Below are positions 20,592-32,523 of a DNA stretch of 64,000 nucleotides, one piece after another (position 1 is the first letter of the stretch; each line of letters starts with the position of its first letter). A program made the position numbers and the translations under genes. Below the pieces are notes generated by a model. That model did not search any database. It worked only from the letters and a program-made list of their open reading frames with translations, and had not been told where the DNA came from. Where the stretch lies: NCBI GenBank assembly GCA_015680685.1, contig MNCI01029140.1, positions 87,472-151,471 on the forward strand. Reading direction: 5' to 3'. Source of the DNA: Gnetum montanum (lineage: Eukaryota > Streptophyta > Gnetopsida > Gnetales > Gnetaceae).

Positions 20592-22129
20592 AGAAGGAAA
20601 ATCTAATTACTCTGAGAAATTTTCAGTTAAACAATAATGCAGCCAATGCAGCCGACGTGAGAGATTTAGCAGGATTTCTTTCTTTTGCAATTATAAGCTT
20701 AAGGTTGCCATGAACTGCCCTCTTCACAATTGCAAACACGCGCTGTAGTTCTCTCTGCACGAGATCCTCTTCTTGCCATCGACAATTGTATTCTGTTGAG
20801 GTACATTACTAATTATTCTCATTTTCTTAGCTCTGCATCTGAATTCCCAAGTGCCACTTGAAAGTGTTAATGAGATTGTCTGTGCAGATCCTGAGATTCA
20901 AAGCATTCTATATTTAGCATGCCTGATTAGATAGCTCCATTTGGATGTGTGATGCCGGATTTGGATTTGCCATAGGTAGAGGAAGCAAATATTGTTCATT
21001 GAATGAAAAAAAAAAAAAGAAAAACCTTGTAACAACAATTCTCAAATTGCTTGAATAGGTCCTTCATCTAGCAATCAATAAATTGAGTTTCTCGACGTGA
21101 AATTGCCAGCATTGCACCATTGGGTTTCATTCATTAATCCAGTCAAAACAATTATTCAATTGTGTAAAGGGAAACTAAACAGAGGACAAAATCAAAACAT
21201 CCATGAGCCCGAATAGTATAGTGAAATTATGGATAGTTTGAGGTTTCAACAGAATACTTTCTTTTGCTTAATTTTCATTATAACGAAGAAATCAAGATCA
21301 ATTACGTTACAATGGTCAGGGTCAATCAAGATCAGTTACAATAAAATAGAAAAGGCAACTGCTCCAATTTTTAAGCATAAAGGCTAGGTTTTCACATTTT
21401 AAATATACAGTAAAAATGGCAAAAAAATCAGGAGAAGTGCAGAAATGTCATGGCGAAAAGATAGCAAGGTTGGAAATAAGGTTGAATGGGAGACCCAAAA
21501 TGTTATTTACGAGGAACATTATTGCTCTACTTCCAAATTTCAAATCAAAGACTTAGGCAGACTTAACTCTGTAATTCCAGCATGTGAAATGTGAACCTAA
21601 AGTTATTGCAAAGTTGCAAATTTTAATGTATATTGAGACGGAATAATTAATGTTAGATTTTTCCTTAGCGTTACTGGACTGAGAAGAGAGTCAGTGCAAA
21701 AATTTCTGCCAGTAGGAAATTCTAAAACTTCTGTGCTGTGCCAAAGTAAAAATTTAGTTTTAGAAAGGATATTCAGTCTTGGACTGAACTTGTTCTAACT
21801 CTTGGACAAGGTAACAAACCCTATCGCAGATACAACTTAGAAATAAACCATTTGGAGGAACATATGCAACCATCAGATTTTACACACATTAATCTTACCT
21901 ATAAGGCTCATATTTTTTGGTGACTTTTTTTTCTTCTGTTGTAAGTTTTTGGCAACTTCTTTTTTCTACCTTATAATTGTATTTTTTTTCTGACTATAAT
22001 TTTTTGGTAAATTCCTTTATCTGCCTCAAGATATTCTTATTCTTTTAAACACAGGTTGCGTAAGGCTTTCCAAGAACTTAAAAGAAATCAAATGGAGGAT
22101 TTCAAAATGCTAAATTACAGTGGAGTATG
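20592..22129. other. Low-repeat stretch, no protein gene recognised
   Basis: There is no open frame of note. At about 20800-20888 the sequence GAGGTACATTAC...TCTGTGCAGATCC resembles a GT-AG intron flanked by GC-richer sequence, so a transcribed non-coding or UTR exon is possible. It has no repeats in common with the rest of the window. Confidence 0.35.
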
Positions 22130-22255
22130 AAGAAATGGATATAGACATAGAGATAGAAATTGAGTATGAGCAGATGGAGATAGAGTGGGAGATTGATGGT
22201 ATGGACATAGATGTACAGGTTGACGAAGATGCCATGGATATTGATGTATAAATAG
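22130..22255. repeat. Imperfect purine-rich hexamer repeats
   Basis: The + strand is built from variants of ATAGAYATAGA / ATGGATAT / GATGGAG units. It lies directly downstream (in - sense) of the SHMT fragment and explains why the - strand frame from the fragment continues as a Ser/Pro/His-rich shadow. Confidence 0.55.
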
Positions 22256-22390
22256 AGATGGAAAATCCAGGCCTATTATGTGGTCATGAGGATTGAGCAG
22301 AGCAGTGTATGCAGCAGCAAACTTGGCAGGATTTCCAGAGTATGGCTGCACACTCAAGCCCCAGCTCATAGTATCAAGATTAAATATCGT
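22256..22390 (-). pseudogene. Serine hydroxymethyltransferase fragment
   Basis: A 45-codon - strand segment reads [34 protein letters not shown] and HIIGLDFPS. It matches the conserved SHMT block [20 protein letters not shown] followed by LLQPHDRIMGLDLPSGG, in the cytosolic plant form. SHMT is a pyridoxal-phosphate enzyme interconverting serine and glycine with tetrahydrofolate. An extra Ala is inserted (FAAAYTA), and after LDFPS the match stops in purine-rich repeats where GGHLTHGY should follow. No other part of the ~470-residue enzyme is seen, so this is an exon-sized pseudogene fragment. Confidence 0.8.
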
Positions 22391-22519
22391 TTGTGTTTTT
22401 GTTTTGGTTCTGAATATCCTTGTTTCCTTTTGTTACATGAATTTTTAATTTTTAATTTTTATGGTCTGGAAAAAGAAATTGTATTATTTGTAAATTTTAA
22501 TATGGAGACAAAGTAACAC

Positions 22520-23576
22520 CTTGTGTATATTGTTTCCCTCTTTGAACTTGCATAATGATATCCTTAGACTGTTAATTGTTTGAGTCAATCTATATTTTAA
22601 GGAATTTAAGTTGTGCCTCATGAGGCCTTTTTAAAAAATTTCATTCATACATTAAATTTTGTACTCTCAAATCCAAGTTCGTTCATGTTCATCCAGATTA
22701 AATTTATGAATTCCAATGCAGCAATGCAGTGAACACAACTTGATCATGGTGAGTCTGTCTGGGTTTGGATACACACGGCAACTTGCGAATTTTCTGTCAC
22801 AATGGTGGCCAGATTTNCTGTGCAGATTGCATTAGTATTTTTTCTACTATTTTATCGGAATTTTGTTAGGAATCTTCTACCTATGATACCAANAAATAAG
22901 AATCCAATATATGTTTTGGCTGTTCCCATCTCGTATCATACGCAGAAGATTCCTAACAAAATTCCGATAAAATAGTAGAAAAAATACTAATGCAATCAGC
23001 GCGCGCAGAATTCAAGCTCTGATACATTGTTTGTTGTTGCCTGCAATGTGAATCGAATTCAATTTTGAATCTCAAGCAAATTACAGAGTTCCCTTGCCGT
23101 TGATGCTGTATAAATCTAGTACTGTTGGTCGGTTTTTACTTAGGAATCTCATTTTTCTTTCTTGAGTCAAAGGATCCCCTGCTTCTAAGCACATGATATT
23201 CTATCTTGAAAATGTTTTATGTATCGAATACGGAAAGTTTGGTGTTTTAGGTTAACGTCTATGGAAACTTGATTCAATGAAAATATGAAATCAACAAAGA
23301 TGCAACTCTTGGAAGGCTGATGTCTTGTACATCTCTCTTAGTTTTTGCCTTTCTGGTGCATGCCTAATGGCTTTAGGAAAGTCATCATCGATTGCTTCAA
23401 ACTATTGCTAAAATGGTAAAATGAAAAAACAAAAAGAAAAGAAAATTGACAATGTGAAGTGAGTAGACTTTGCTTAGTATGGCAGCCAAACTAATGTAAA
23501 TTCATTTCATTTCAAATTATAATAATTAAGTATTTCTCAAAAATACACCCGTAATTTACTATAATTGGACAAAACG
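22520..23576. other. No gene seen apart from the inverted repeat
   Basis: This is AT-rich non-repeat sequence up to the left edge of the large tandem block at 23577. Confidence 0.4.
22818..22999. repeat. Near-perfect inverted repeat between single Ns
   Basis: The left arm 22825-22889 (attgcattagtattttttct...) is the reverse complement of 22934-22998 (...agaaaaaatactaatgcaat), with a short mismatched patch near the loop. The left arm sits in a 75-bp piece bounded by single Ns at 22817 and 22893. This pattern fits an inverted contig piece as well as a real hairpin. Confidence 0.6.
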
Positions 23577-24404
23577 TTTTATTTTTTTAGGCTTTGTTTC
23601 TAGCATTTTCTAGAAAAATGGAATAATTCAAGTTGTTAGCTTTTATTTCTCCTTGGTTGGATATCAAATTTGAAAAAGATGGAGAAAAAGCTTTTATAAG
23701 TGAAAGGAGAAGAAGCTTTCAATGAAAACATAATTTTTTGTAAATATATTACCCAAGCAACTCAAGTATGCTATGTCTCATGTTAGGCTCCTAGTAATGA
23801 TGCATTCTATTCGTGAAATTGTTTAAAATTTCTTTTCAAAGAGTAGCCATTCTAAAAAGGACTTTTGTTATGTTGTCTTTTTTATAAGCAATGTATTGCT
23901 TTTTTGTGTTAAGGAGATAGTTAAGTGCTTAACTAGTATAGACCCTTGAAAGCTTTTGTCTTGTAAGTGCATTTACTTGGCTAGAGGTAGTGATTAGAAA
24001 AAGGATACTCATTTTTTAAATTGGGTTGTTTTTATTAAAGTATAACTATTTCAAGTTCTATTTCCATATAACACATTTGAAAGATTGGAGTTTTATTAAT
24101 TATATTTGAGACTTTAATAATTTCAAATACCCTACATCAAATCTTTATAAATCATCTCTTTGATGGCTTTTCATTAATTATGAAATGTAGGGTACTAAGC
24201 ATTTGCATTTGTCAAACTTGACAAATAGAAAAATACCATTTTAACAAAAGAAAATTGTAAATCCTAGCTCTTCAAAGAAAATCATACAATATGTTTTCCT
24301 TTAGTAAAATCATCCAAATTGTCCCTTGTATTCTAAAAATATTAAATTTTAAAACTAGAAAAATTATAGACAAATAGATTTGATCTTTTTGTTTTCTTTT
24401 TTTC
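23577..24404. repeat. Anonymous left flank of tandem unit 1
   Basis: This flank repeats at 32834-33669 with few differences. I see no coding signal on either strand. It contains the palindrome TTGTCAAACTTGACAA near 24207. It is absent from the block at 640, where LTR sequence takes its place. Confidence 0.6.
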
Positions 24405-25277
24405 AAAAAAAAGAAAACACATAACATCTATGTAGAAGACAATGTAAGCTTAAAATTACTTCTTTTTCATATCTTCATCTGTATAATTGATAGATTACTT
24501 AGTCTAGGTGTTAGATCTTTGTGGCATTAAAGTCTTTAAAAAGTTCGCTTTTTGGATTTTTTTTTCATAGTTTAGATGGGCCTTTAGTTATCTATAGAAT
24601 GCCATGCCTAACTATGATTTTCAACAATGTCTAAACTACCAACATTATGTTTCCATTGAATACTTTTTGTTTGTTGTAAACCTATCCTTGCATTAAAATC
24701 TCCACAAATAAATACTGAGCCTTTGCTAAAAATTCTACAATATCTCTACTTAAGAACTAAAAAGGATGATCATCAGAGAGCTCTATAGAATTATACAACG
24801 TAGCATCTATAGGGAAATATAAATAGTATATGGCAAGGAAAGCACATAAAATTTTTAGACAAATATATTGTTTATGATCATTAATTTTTTATAAAAGCAC
24901 ACAATCTTGAATAAATTTCCTCACTAATACTAATGCGACTAGAAGCTTTGCCTCTTTACCCTAATATTTTGTTTCTTGTAAGAAATTAAATAAATTCAAG
25001 AACTACAAAATCTACAAAACCAACATCTTTCTAATTTTTAACAAAACCAAAAAACTCAAACCTATCAAAGAAACTATTGAATGAAACAACTTTATTTGCA
25101 ATTCCACAATCTATATTAGGAAATTCACACATTAAGGTTATATATGTTTTTTGAACAATTTTTGATTTACTGCTTATTTTTAATTACTGCCATGTTGCTA
25201 GCATTTAGGTTTGATACAAAACACTTTTCATCTACTACCTTAATGTTTTTCTATTTGTTCATCCCTTTCTACAAGTT
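24405..25277 (-). pseudogene. LINE endonuclease relic, copy 2
   Basis: This is the same decayed EEP domain as 640-1509, with the same frameshifts and scattered private substitutions. It ends exactly at the Z LTR. Confidence 0.65.
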
Positions 25278-26109
25278 TGATGAGTGGCAATGTACCTCTA
25301 TGCCTAGCCATATGAATCACTAAGGCATTACGTGCGATCTGATTGAATTCCATGGACCTATAGTTATCTCACACACTAGTTCCTCTAGAAAGTGAAATAG
25401 TGTTGAGAACGTTGGTTGTCTTCCCAACTACACTTGTAAGGCTCAAAGGTATCGTTGAAGTGTAATTAAGGTATATGAATTTTTATCATTTATGTTTTAT
25501 CGATGTAATCACCTACAATAAGAATAAAGGGTAGAGTAGATTGAAACTAATGTATATCACCCAGCTAGCCTAACACAAGTAATTGCCTCACTCTCCTAAA
25601 CAAATATAGCATTGATGGGCTACCAAATGTTAAGCGTTGCTAGGTTACCAAGTACTATATGAATGCTTGAAAGTGGTTGTGCTCATATTCATTAATTGTT
25701 GGAAATATATTGCTTAATGAAATGCATTAAAGTAAAGAGAAAGAAAGTAAAATGCAATAAAGAAAATATTAAGCTATTCTCAGTGCTGCAAGGATTACCA
25801 AAATAGTTCGTTTTATTCCCATCAGACTGCTATGCTTAGGTACATCCGTGTTCGAACAAAGAACTATATACACTTTAGACTCCTTCTGCAAGCACCAAGA
25901 AAATATTTTAGCATTGAGAAAAAATAACTCCAAGAGCTTCACTACTCTGACTATGAATGATCAATGTTTTTTAAAAAAATGGGATCCTAGTCATAGTATT
26001 TATAGATTTGGGGAATATACCCTAATGTTGAATATTCAACGACATGTACGCAATGTTGTGGTCAAGACAAACAGTGATTCATCATACCCCCACAAACAAC
26101 GATTCATCA
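25278..26109 (-). mobile_element. LTR of family Z, copy 2
   Basis: An 832-bp LTR, TGATGAGTGGCAATG to GATTCATCA, followed by the polypurine-like TACACCCATGACTAAA. The flanking 5 bases AAGTT on its left are the same as at copies 1 and 3, as expected if the block was duplicated after insertion. Confidence 0.8.
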
Positions 26110-27350
26110 TACACCCATGACTAAATTTAAGCCAAAAATAACCAATGGAATCAAAGCCTCAATGCATGGACATGCATGCTTAGTTTTCAAAATATTCTCC
26201 TTCCAACTTAGTTGTGGGATAGATGCCTGTCCGTGCTAAAATTATATACGTGGCTCTTCAATTTTTAACTTTTTATTTTAAACTATTTTTCATACACTTT
26301 CTATTTTTTGGAAAGACATGTTACCCATGCTTGTAGGCAACCCTCTAACTAAGATCCCTTTCACTTCTTGCTTCTCCTTTCTTCCTTCTTTGGAATGGTG
26401 AGTAGTCCATGGGGATGTTCCTATACCTTGGATGGTGGAATGATCTTAAGTACCAATGCAAAATCACTAGAAGTGGATGGTCTTGATTTGACTAAGGATG
26501 GAAGTTACGAAGTCATATTAATCATATCTACCATAAGGAAGTTCATGTAACCTAGATGAGGGACTCCATTACATAATCTCTCCCTCTCACTCCACCTATT
26601 CTTTCCATGTACCACCTCACTGCCTCTTATCATGATTGTATCCATGGGTTAATTTTACTATGGTCTTAATTCTTTGAGGGTTTCTTTAGTGATTTAGTTT
26701 TTAATAATCCACATCCATTAATCTCCTTTGGAATTCATGGATTCTTAGTTTGAGCACATGTAACGAAAGTTAAGGCATGAGCCCACTATGAGGAGGACCC
26801 ACTTGCATACTTCTTGGTTGGGATGGTTAAATTCCTTATCCCCTAGCCATTTTTTCTTTTAAAACCTATATTTTCCACCTTAGTGCATCCAGTTTTTGTA
26901 ATCCTTGACAATAAAACTTTTCCTAAATCTTCTTTCCATATGTATTAGTATCCCTTTTCAACCATTCTTCCTTATTCTCAGATTTCTAGCTTCCTCTGGG
27001 CTTCATTTTCATGTCAAAACTCATTTTCTTACTTAGCATTTTAATTGGAAAAAATTTCATTTTTCGCTGCATCGATGTAGCTAGATGTGTCAACACATCG
27101 CCATCAACATAGCTAGATGCATTAACACATCCCCATTGATGCATCACAAAAATCCTATAAATAATGATGGGAGTTTGAAAATTTTTCACATTTGCTTTAA
27201 CACACCATGGGAGTTTTTGTAGTTTTCATAGCATAGAGCCTTTTTGAGACCATAAATTCCTAATCACTTGTCCAAATCCACTTGTTCTTTGATCCTATAG
27301 CTATCAAAGGTGATCTTTATGTTGTGGGGGCCATAAATTTATGGTTTTGA
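26110..27350. repeat. Anonymous internal region of composite repeat, copy 2
   Basis: This is the most complete copy of the region seen at 2342-3400 and 35345-36500. It supplies the sequence missing from the gaps at 3401 and 36038. No domain is visible. It contains gaggaggacccacttgcata at 26791 on the + strand, antisense to the - strand LTR on its left. Confidence 0.6.
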
Positions 27351-27510
27351 TAGAAAAATGGCAAAAGTTTGGCTAAGGTCTAGATCTAGATGGAGAAACA
27401 AGGAAGAGCCGCATGTTATTTATAGAACTGGCGGCAGGCTATGATATCATGTAAGCGATATCGCAGAAAAGGATGTGATATTGTGGCTCATCTAATATTG
27501 CTTCCCATCA
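27351..27510 (-). mobile_element. 3' LTR fragment of element C
   Basis: These last ~160 bp of the LTR (gtctagatctagatggagaa, TTATTTATA, GATATCG) end at CCCATCA and are followed by the polypurine tract TACCCCCATGACTGAAT (read on the + strand). It is truncated at the same place as in the other two units. Confidence 0.75.
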
Positions 27511-27654
27511 TACCCCCATGACTGAATAAAAACTTGTCCTCCAGTTCCTCAAAAAATATTGCGAAGGTATGGGATTATTGACTTGAATGGAACTAATGGT
27601 GAATGGGATGACATGTGAATGGATCATCATTACAAAAGATGACAAAACTAGTAT

Positions 27655-28068
27655 TCACAACAACAAGAGTGAATACTTTATACATTTGACATTAGACCTT
27701 ATTTGGCAACTAAGAGAGAAGAGAGAAGAGAGAAGATGTCTACTGCTGCCAATGTGAAGATTGCGCCTTTCGTTATCCATCCATAAGTGCGTCATCAATC
27801 TTGTTCCTTGCATAATTTCTTTAGCACCGATCCATTCCAAGTATTCCCTTCAAGTCCAATCCATGGTTGTATTATTACCATCTGCACAGACAAGATAGTC
27901 TTATATTAGCAGGGGTAAATAAATCATAATACAATTGATACCTTTCTTCGATGAAAGGTCTATCGGCTAAGTTGTGGTATGGCTGATTACAGATTCTGGA
28001 GATATAATATCAGTGACCACTGAAGGTGCAGGGGCTAGGAGAAAGTTAAAAAAATTGGGTCATGACCC
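27655..28068 (-). pseudogene. Small 3' reading frame of element C with apparent intron
   Basis: Exon 1 reads PAPSVVTDIISPESVIS, HTTT, a stop, PIDLSSKK. A 60-nt segment (27882-27941; GTATCAAT...TGCTAAT...CTGTGCAG) then has plausible donor, branch point and acceptor. Exon 2 begins GNNTTMDWT and after one stop continues as MEWIGAKEIMQGTRL. Removing the segment keeps the frame conserved between copies A, C and D. The protein is unrecognised. Confidence 0.4.
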
Positions 28069-29674
28069 CCATGACTAAGAGCGAACCTCTGGTAGCGATA
28101 GAATGGAATTAAAGGAATAAGAAAGATGGAGAAAAAGAGAAAACTGTAACGTCAATAAAATGGATGTCAAGATGGAAATGAACAAAATAAATGATGACTG
28201 CAGAAATGTTTAAAGAAAAGAAATTAATGGATGCACCAAATAGGAATGTTAGTGGGTCCTCCCCAAAGCAGGCACATGTCCTTAATGCCTTGACAAACCC
28301 ACATTCAAAGTGTCCGTGGGCTCTGAGAATGTCATTTGGAATAAGAGTTAAAGTCTTAACTACAAGAATTTACCAAAAAGAAAACAATGTGTCAATCAAA
28401 ATATAGACTAATGATACAACCAGCAATGAGGTGAACAATGGAGAAAGAATGATGGAAAGAAGAGAATGGAATGGAATCTCACAAGCAAGGTGGTGTACAA
28501 CCCCTTATGTATTTCATGATTAATGTGACTTAGTAGATCCCATTGCAATTTCAGCCTCAAACAAACCACATCCAGTGACTTGCATTAATTCATTCAGCCA
28601 ATCCATCCACTTGAAGTAATAAGAATGCATGCCTCAAAGATCCACCACCATTTTGATGAAATGAGGAAGGAAAAAGTAGGAAGCGAGGAAGGGCCTTGGT
28701 TAGAGGAAACATGTTTTTAGTTCCATAACCAGTGCTTGTAGCCTAGATGATTACTTCGCCTAAGGGGTGTGCTTTGAATCCTCACTATTGGCTTTTTTTT
28801 TTGTGTGAGAACCACACCATGCAAAGACTTATTATTTTTATTTACTTAGCTTCCCGATAAGGAGGTAACATGAGAATGGTAAGAAAACTCAAGAAGAAAA
28901 CATTCAAGCACCCAAGAGAATGGCTAACACCAAAGCAACAAATCCCCTTGAAATCACACCCTTTTCAATCCTTGAGTTCTTCCTTGGTTTGAGAAATGCT
29001 TAGTCACCGATTCCTTTATAGTTCTTATTATTTTGAAAAAAAAGGAACTATACAGTTCCAAGCCAAGAGAGACCATAGAAATTTATGGATGCATGGATGA
29101 TGTGGACTCATTGCTTGCTATATCAAAAGAACCATACCTTAGTATCAACATCGTAAGTTAAAGGTAAAAAGAAAACATTAGCAACTGATAGAAAATAGTT
29201 CATACCATCATTAAGAGTACTTATTGGGTGATAAACTTAAAAAAATGGATAGACACACACATACACACACAAATAAAATAAAAGGTATAAATGATGTTGT
29301 AAAACAAAAAGAGGAAAAGTTAAAGAAATTTGTAAAACAAAAATGTGTAAAATAAAAACTTAAAAAGAAACTGAAGGCTCAAATGATCAGCATAGGTGGC
29401 CATCTCCACCATGACTGAATTAAAAGGGAGAGATCTGAAATAATGAGCATTTGTTTAAATTTTTTAGAAGTGTCCAACTTCTTCCAATTTATATCTTTAG
29501 GTTAAGGGTTGGAAGTTGGCGATGCTCATACCCTAGTGTATCTATGCTTTCATTGTGGTTGCCCGTTTTTCCCCCAGTTAGTTCCATGCATGTTAGTAAG
29601 TTTCTTTCCTTATTAGCTATCAACCACCGGGTGTTTTCTTGTTGCATGGTTGCTACATACAGGCACCTTTGTAT

Positions 29675-30300
29675 CTAAGTTTGCTGGGCACACCGGTTGC
29701 ATACAAGAAATGTTGAGCACTCCCGTACATCATCACCCCCTGTATCACTGTATGTGATGCATGGAAATTTCTTCTTATCAAAGTTTTTATAAATGTTTTC
29801 CTTAGATATTCTCAGGGAAAGATCGCGGATTCGTAGGCATGAGTTTATGGTACTTAGCCATGCCCTCCCCATTATAATTTGGAAATCTCCTTTATTATTG
29901 TTAACTTCTATCACTAGGAAATCGGCTAGGTATGACCTACCATGCACAGTGGTAACAATGTCCTCCACAAGTCCCAAAGGGACAGTAATGGACTGGTTAG
30001 CCAACTCTAATTAAATATCGCTTTTCTTGAGTGGAGGCACGTTCTAGGCTTTATATATTTCCTACAATATTAAGTTGACTCTGGAACTTGAGTCAAGAAG
30101 AGCTTTACGTGGTTCATTCCTAGCAACTTGGAGGTAGATTAAGGGACTTTGAGGGTCAAAGAGTTTTCTAGGAAGGTGGCCCACCTTTATCTAGTTTGTG
30201 ATGGTATGTGTTAACATAATAGTATGCATTGAGCTCTATTGTTGGTTTGAAGGGAGCTCCGAAGCCTTACTTGATGGGGGAGTAGTCATAGACTCAACCA
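29675..30300 (-). pseudogene. Retropepsin-like protease relic, element C
   Basis: The C-terminal half is open (30004-29675: PLGLVEDIVTTVHGRSYLAD, then FQIIMGRAWLSTIN). The N-terminal half reads NEPRKALLDSSSRVNLI, where the active-site DTG/DSG has become DSS, followed by a stop. It is inactive as it stands. Confidence 0.7.
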
Positions 30301-30753
30301 CTTATGGTTGTGAGAGGTGGTTTGGACTATTGGTTCTAAAGAAAGGTCTTCTCTTTGTACAGTTGTTAAAACTAACTGTGGGTTGAAGGTTTATAGCTCT
30401 TGTAGCATTACATTACTGCAGTTGAGTGGGGAGTTCCCCTTGCATTGTTGGAGCGAGTGGTAGTGGGACTATCGAAGTAAGAGATGCAGAAGGATTCAAA
30501 GGATGATATGCATGTGGAGTGTCTCTTCTAAGAGAGGGAGTCTTAAAATACTCCCAAACTTGGTAGTACCATTGTGGATTCATATGATTGATAGAGTCAT
30601 TTGGGGAAACCAGCTATTGCATGTAATAGCCATATGGATCTGGTTGCCGATAAGGGTATTGTTGCCTAGGCGGTGGCATCCCCCATGACCATGGGTATTG
30701 CCGCTACCGGTGCTACTTAATAGGTTGTGGTGGAGTTCCACTTGGATAGTACA

Positions 30754-32400
30754 TTAATAGTTGGGAAAACTATCCTTAATTACCTTGGGGATAAGGTAAC
30801 CTTTGGGGTGCCTACTGTTTGTTAACTCTTTAGTTGAGTGCATACACCCAGACTCTTGTAGATGTGAGATTATTGGGCAACATCCCTTAGGATGGTCATA
30901 TTTGTAGATCTCACATCCACCCTCATTGTCTATATCAAATTCCACAACCTCATCAGAAATAGTCATTTTTCTCTTACCCTTGTTATGTGCATGGTCTGAA
31001 TATCTCCTCATTTTCTTATCATGGTCACTACTTCACTCCTTAGACTCCTCTACGATTTTTGAAATGGTTTTGAATCTACTATCTAAAGAGTCCCACATCT
31101 GATCTACATTAGTTGACACTTTGGTTGTTAACTTTTGAAATGGCAAGGTTTTTCTATTTGCCAACTCCTCAAGTGGTGACTCATCCTCTTCCTCACAGAA
31201 TCTTACTCCCCTCTTTCGGAGGGAAGGATCACGGTTATAGTCTTTCACGCTTTCTCTTTTATGAGTGTCCTAGGGAAAAACTGTAACTTCTACCATTCCT
31301 TTTTAATGTTTTTCAAGGCACAGGCATCATGAAATTCCTATAAGTGGTTCTGCAGATCAACATTGTATCCCTCCTTAAATCATTGGATATTATTCATGTC
31401 TAGTCTTTTGATCCGGATATCTTTCTAGTGTCTTGTAGGTATTCTCATAGCCTCCATAATGTCTAACATACTTAAAGTTTCTAGTAGGAGTTCTTTGTTG
31501 TCATTTCCTTCATGGCATCTATGATGCCTCCGTGGTTCCCTAATTTTCCTTCTATGCATTAACTCTCTCGAATTCCCTTATCCTCCCTCTTGACTTGCTC
31601 ATCGAGGGTTCTTATCTTGCTTACCCTTATCCTCATGGTTATGCTCTTGGTGACTATGTCCTCATGTGGTAGGAGAGGGTGAATGATGCAATGAAGGGAA
31701 AGAAGAATGGGAACCATTTCCATGATGATGTTTCTTACCTTCTCTTCGGTGGTTATGGCCCCGATCGTGATGATGATCAGACTGCCCATCCTTGTCATGT
31801 GTTTGTGCTTCCTCATTGAACACTTGATGTTCGTGGGTATCAAAACTAGGGTTGTGAATTATGACGTGAAGGTTCTGATGCCCTACCTCCTCACTATCAT
31901 TAGGAGGGGGAACATCATTTTGTGGGGAACCTATTGAGATAGGTTCACCACCCTTAATTTCTCTTATGATGGGTGAAGCATTATGGGGGCCTTTGTCCTT
32001 CAACGATGTGTGGTGACTCTCTTGCCGCAAGTCCTATTGACCTTGCACTTCTGTGGGATAGTAGTCACTCATGTTGTAATCACATGCAACGTTCTCAACT
32101 TATAATTGAGACATGCCAATTAGTACAAGGGCACGAAGGAGCATGTTGGCGGTAGCTCTGTCTAGAGGCAACACTATGTTACCCTCAAAATCTCTTCATC
32201 GTAGTTGTTCTTCTTGATGGAAGAGAAACGTAATGTTGGGTATATATTCATCATGATGAATATATACCACACTGAATTGTTGAGGAACTGGCAGTTCTTG
32301 GTTATGTATGTTGTATCGCTGACTGTCTCTTGTGTGATCCCTAGGTGGTCAAGTGCTTTTATGAGAAGAAGAAGGCATTGTTATCTTGTCGATGTGCTAT
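30754..32400 (-). pseudogene. gag relic, element C, with central deletion
   Basis: The N-terminal part reads PQQFSVVYIHHDEYI. Frame 32030-31662 (122 codons) is a hydrophilic linker rich in His, Asp and Pro (HDKDGQSDHHHDRGHNHRRE). A capsid start follows (ALKNIKKEW, LQFFPRTLIKE), and then at about 31258 the sequence jumps to the C-terminal part (31248-30754: DPSLRKRGVRFCEEEDES ... CEIYKYDHPKGCCPIISHL). Compared with B, about 385 bp are missing between two similar ttctctttt / ttcttctttt tracts. This removes the GHGYAQLDQLHHL core. Confidence 0.7.
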
Positions 32401-32504
32401 TGACCATTGTTTAAATTTTCTTCTAATTAACCCTAAGGGTTCGTCTAAGCTTCCCAAAAATGTGAATGATTTCCTATGTTCTACTTAGCACACAAACAAA
32501 TTAG

Positions 32505-32522
32505 TCCTCGACAACGGTGCCA
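32505..32522 (-). promoter_or_regulatory. Primer binding site of element C
   Basis: The - strand reads TGGCACCGTTGTCGAGGA, the best preserved tRNA-Asp-type site in the window, one base from the LTR tip TGATGAGTAG. Confidence 0.8.
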
Positions 32523-32523
32523 A

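Larger units (their letters stand above)
27511..32523 (-). mobile_element. Internal region of element C (most complete)
   Basis: About 5.0 kb lies between the polypurine tract and the primer binding site (32505-32522, TGGCACCGTTGTCGAGGA on the - strand). From the 5' end it holds a gag relic, a protease relic, ~1.6 kb without coding signal (28070-29670) and a small 3' frame. There is no reverse transcriptase, RNase H or integrase anywhere, which supports a non-autonomous gag-protease (TR-GAG-like) design rather than loss in one copy. The gag centre is deleted at about 31258. Confidence 0.75.

Noticed and set aside
22115-22369. Complete 84-codon minus-strand gene including the SHMT match
   Set aside because: Only the first ~38 codons of that frame are SHMT; the rest is read-through of a purine-rich repeat. 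Kept only as a fragment.
29793-30386. Plus-strand frames opposite the protease relics (also 7701-7922, 8106-8294, 4931-5119)
   Set aside because: They are reverse-strand shadows of the conserved - strand protease coding region.
31707-31937. Plus-strand frame rich in Met/Ile opposite gag (also 9989-10219)
   Set aside because: Shadow of the His/Asp-rich gag linker on the - strand.
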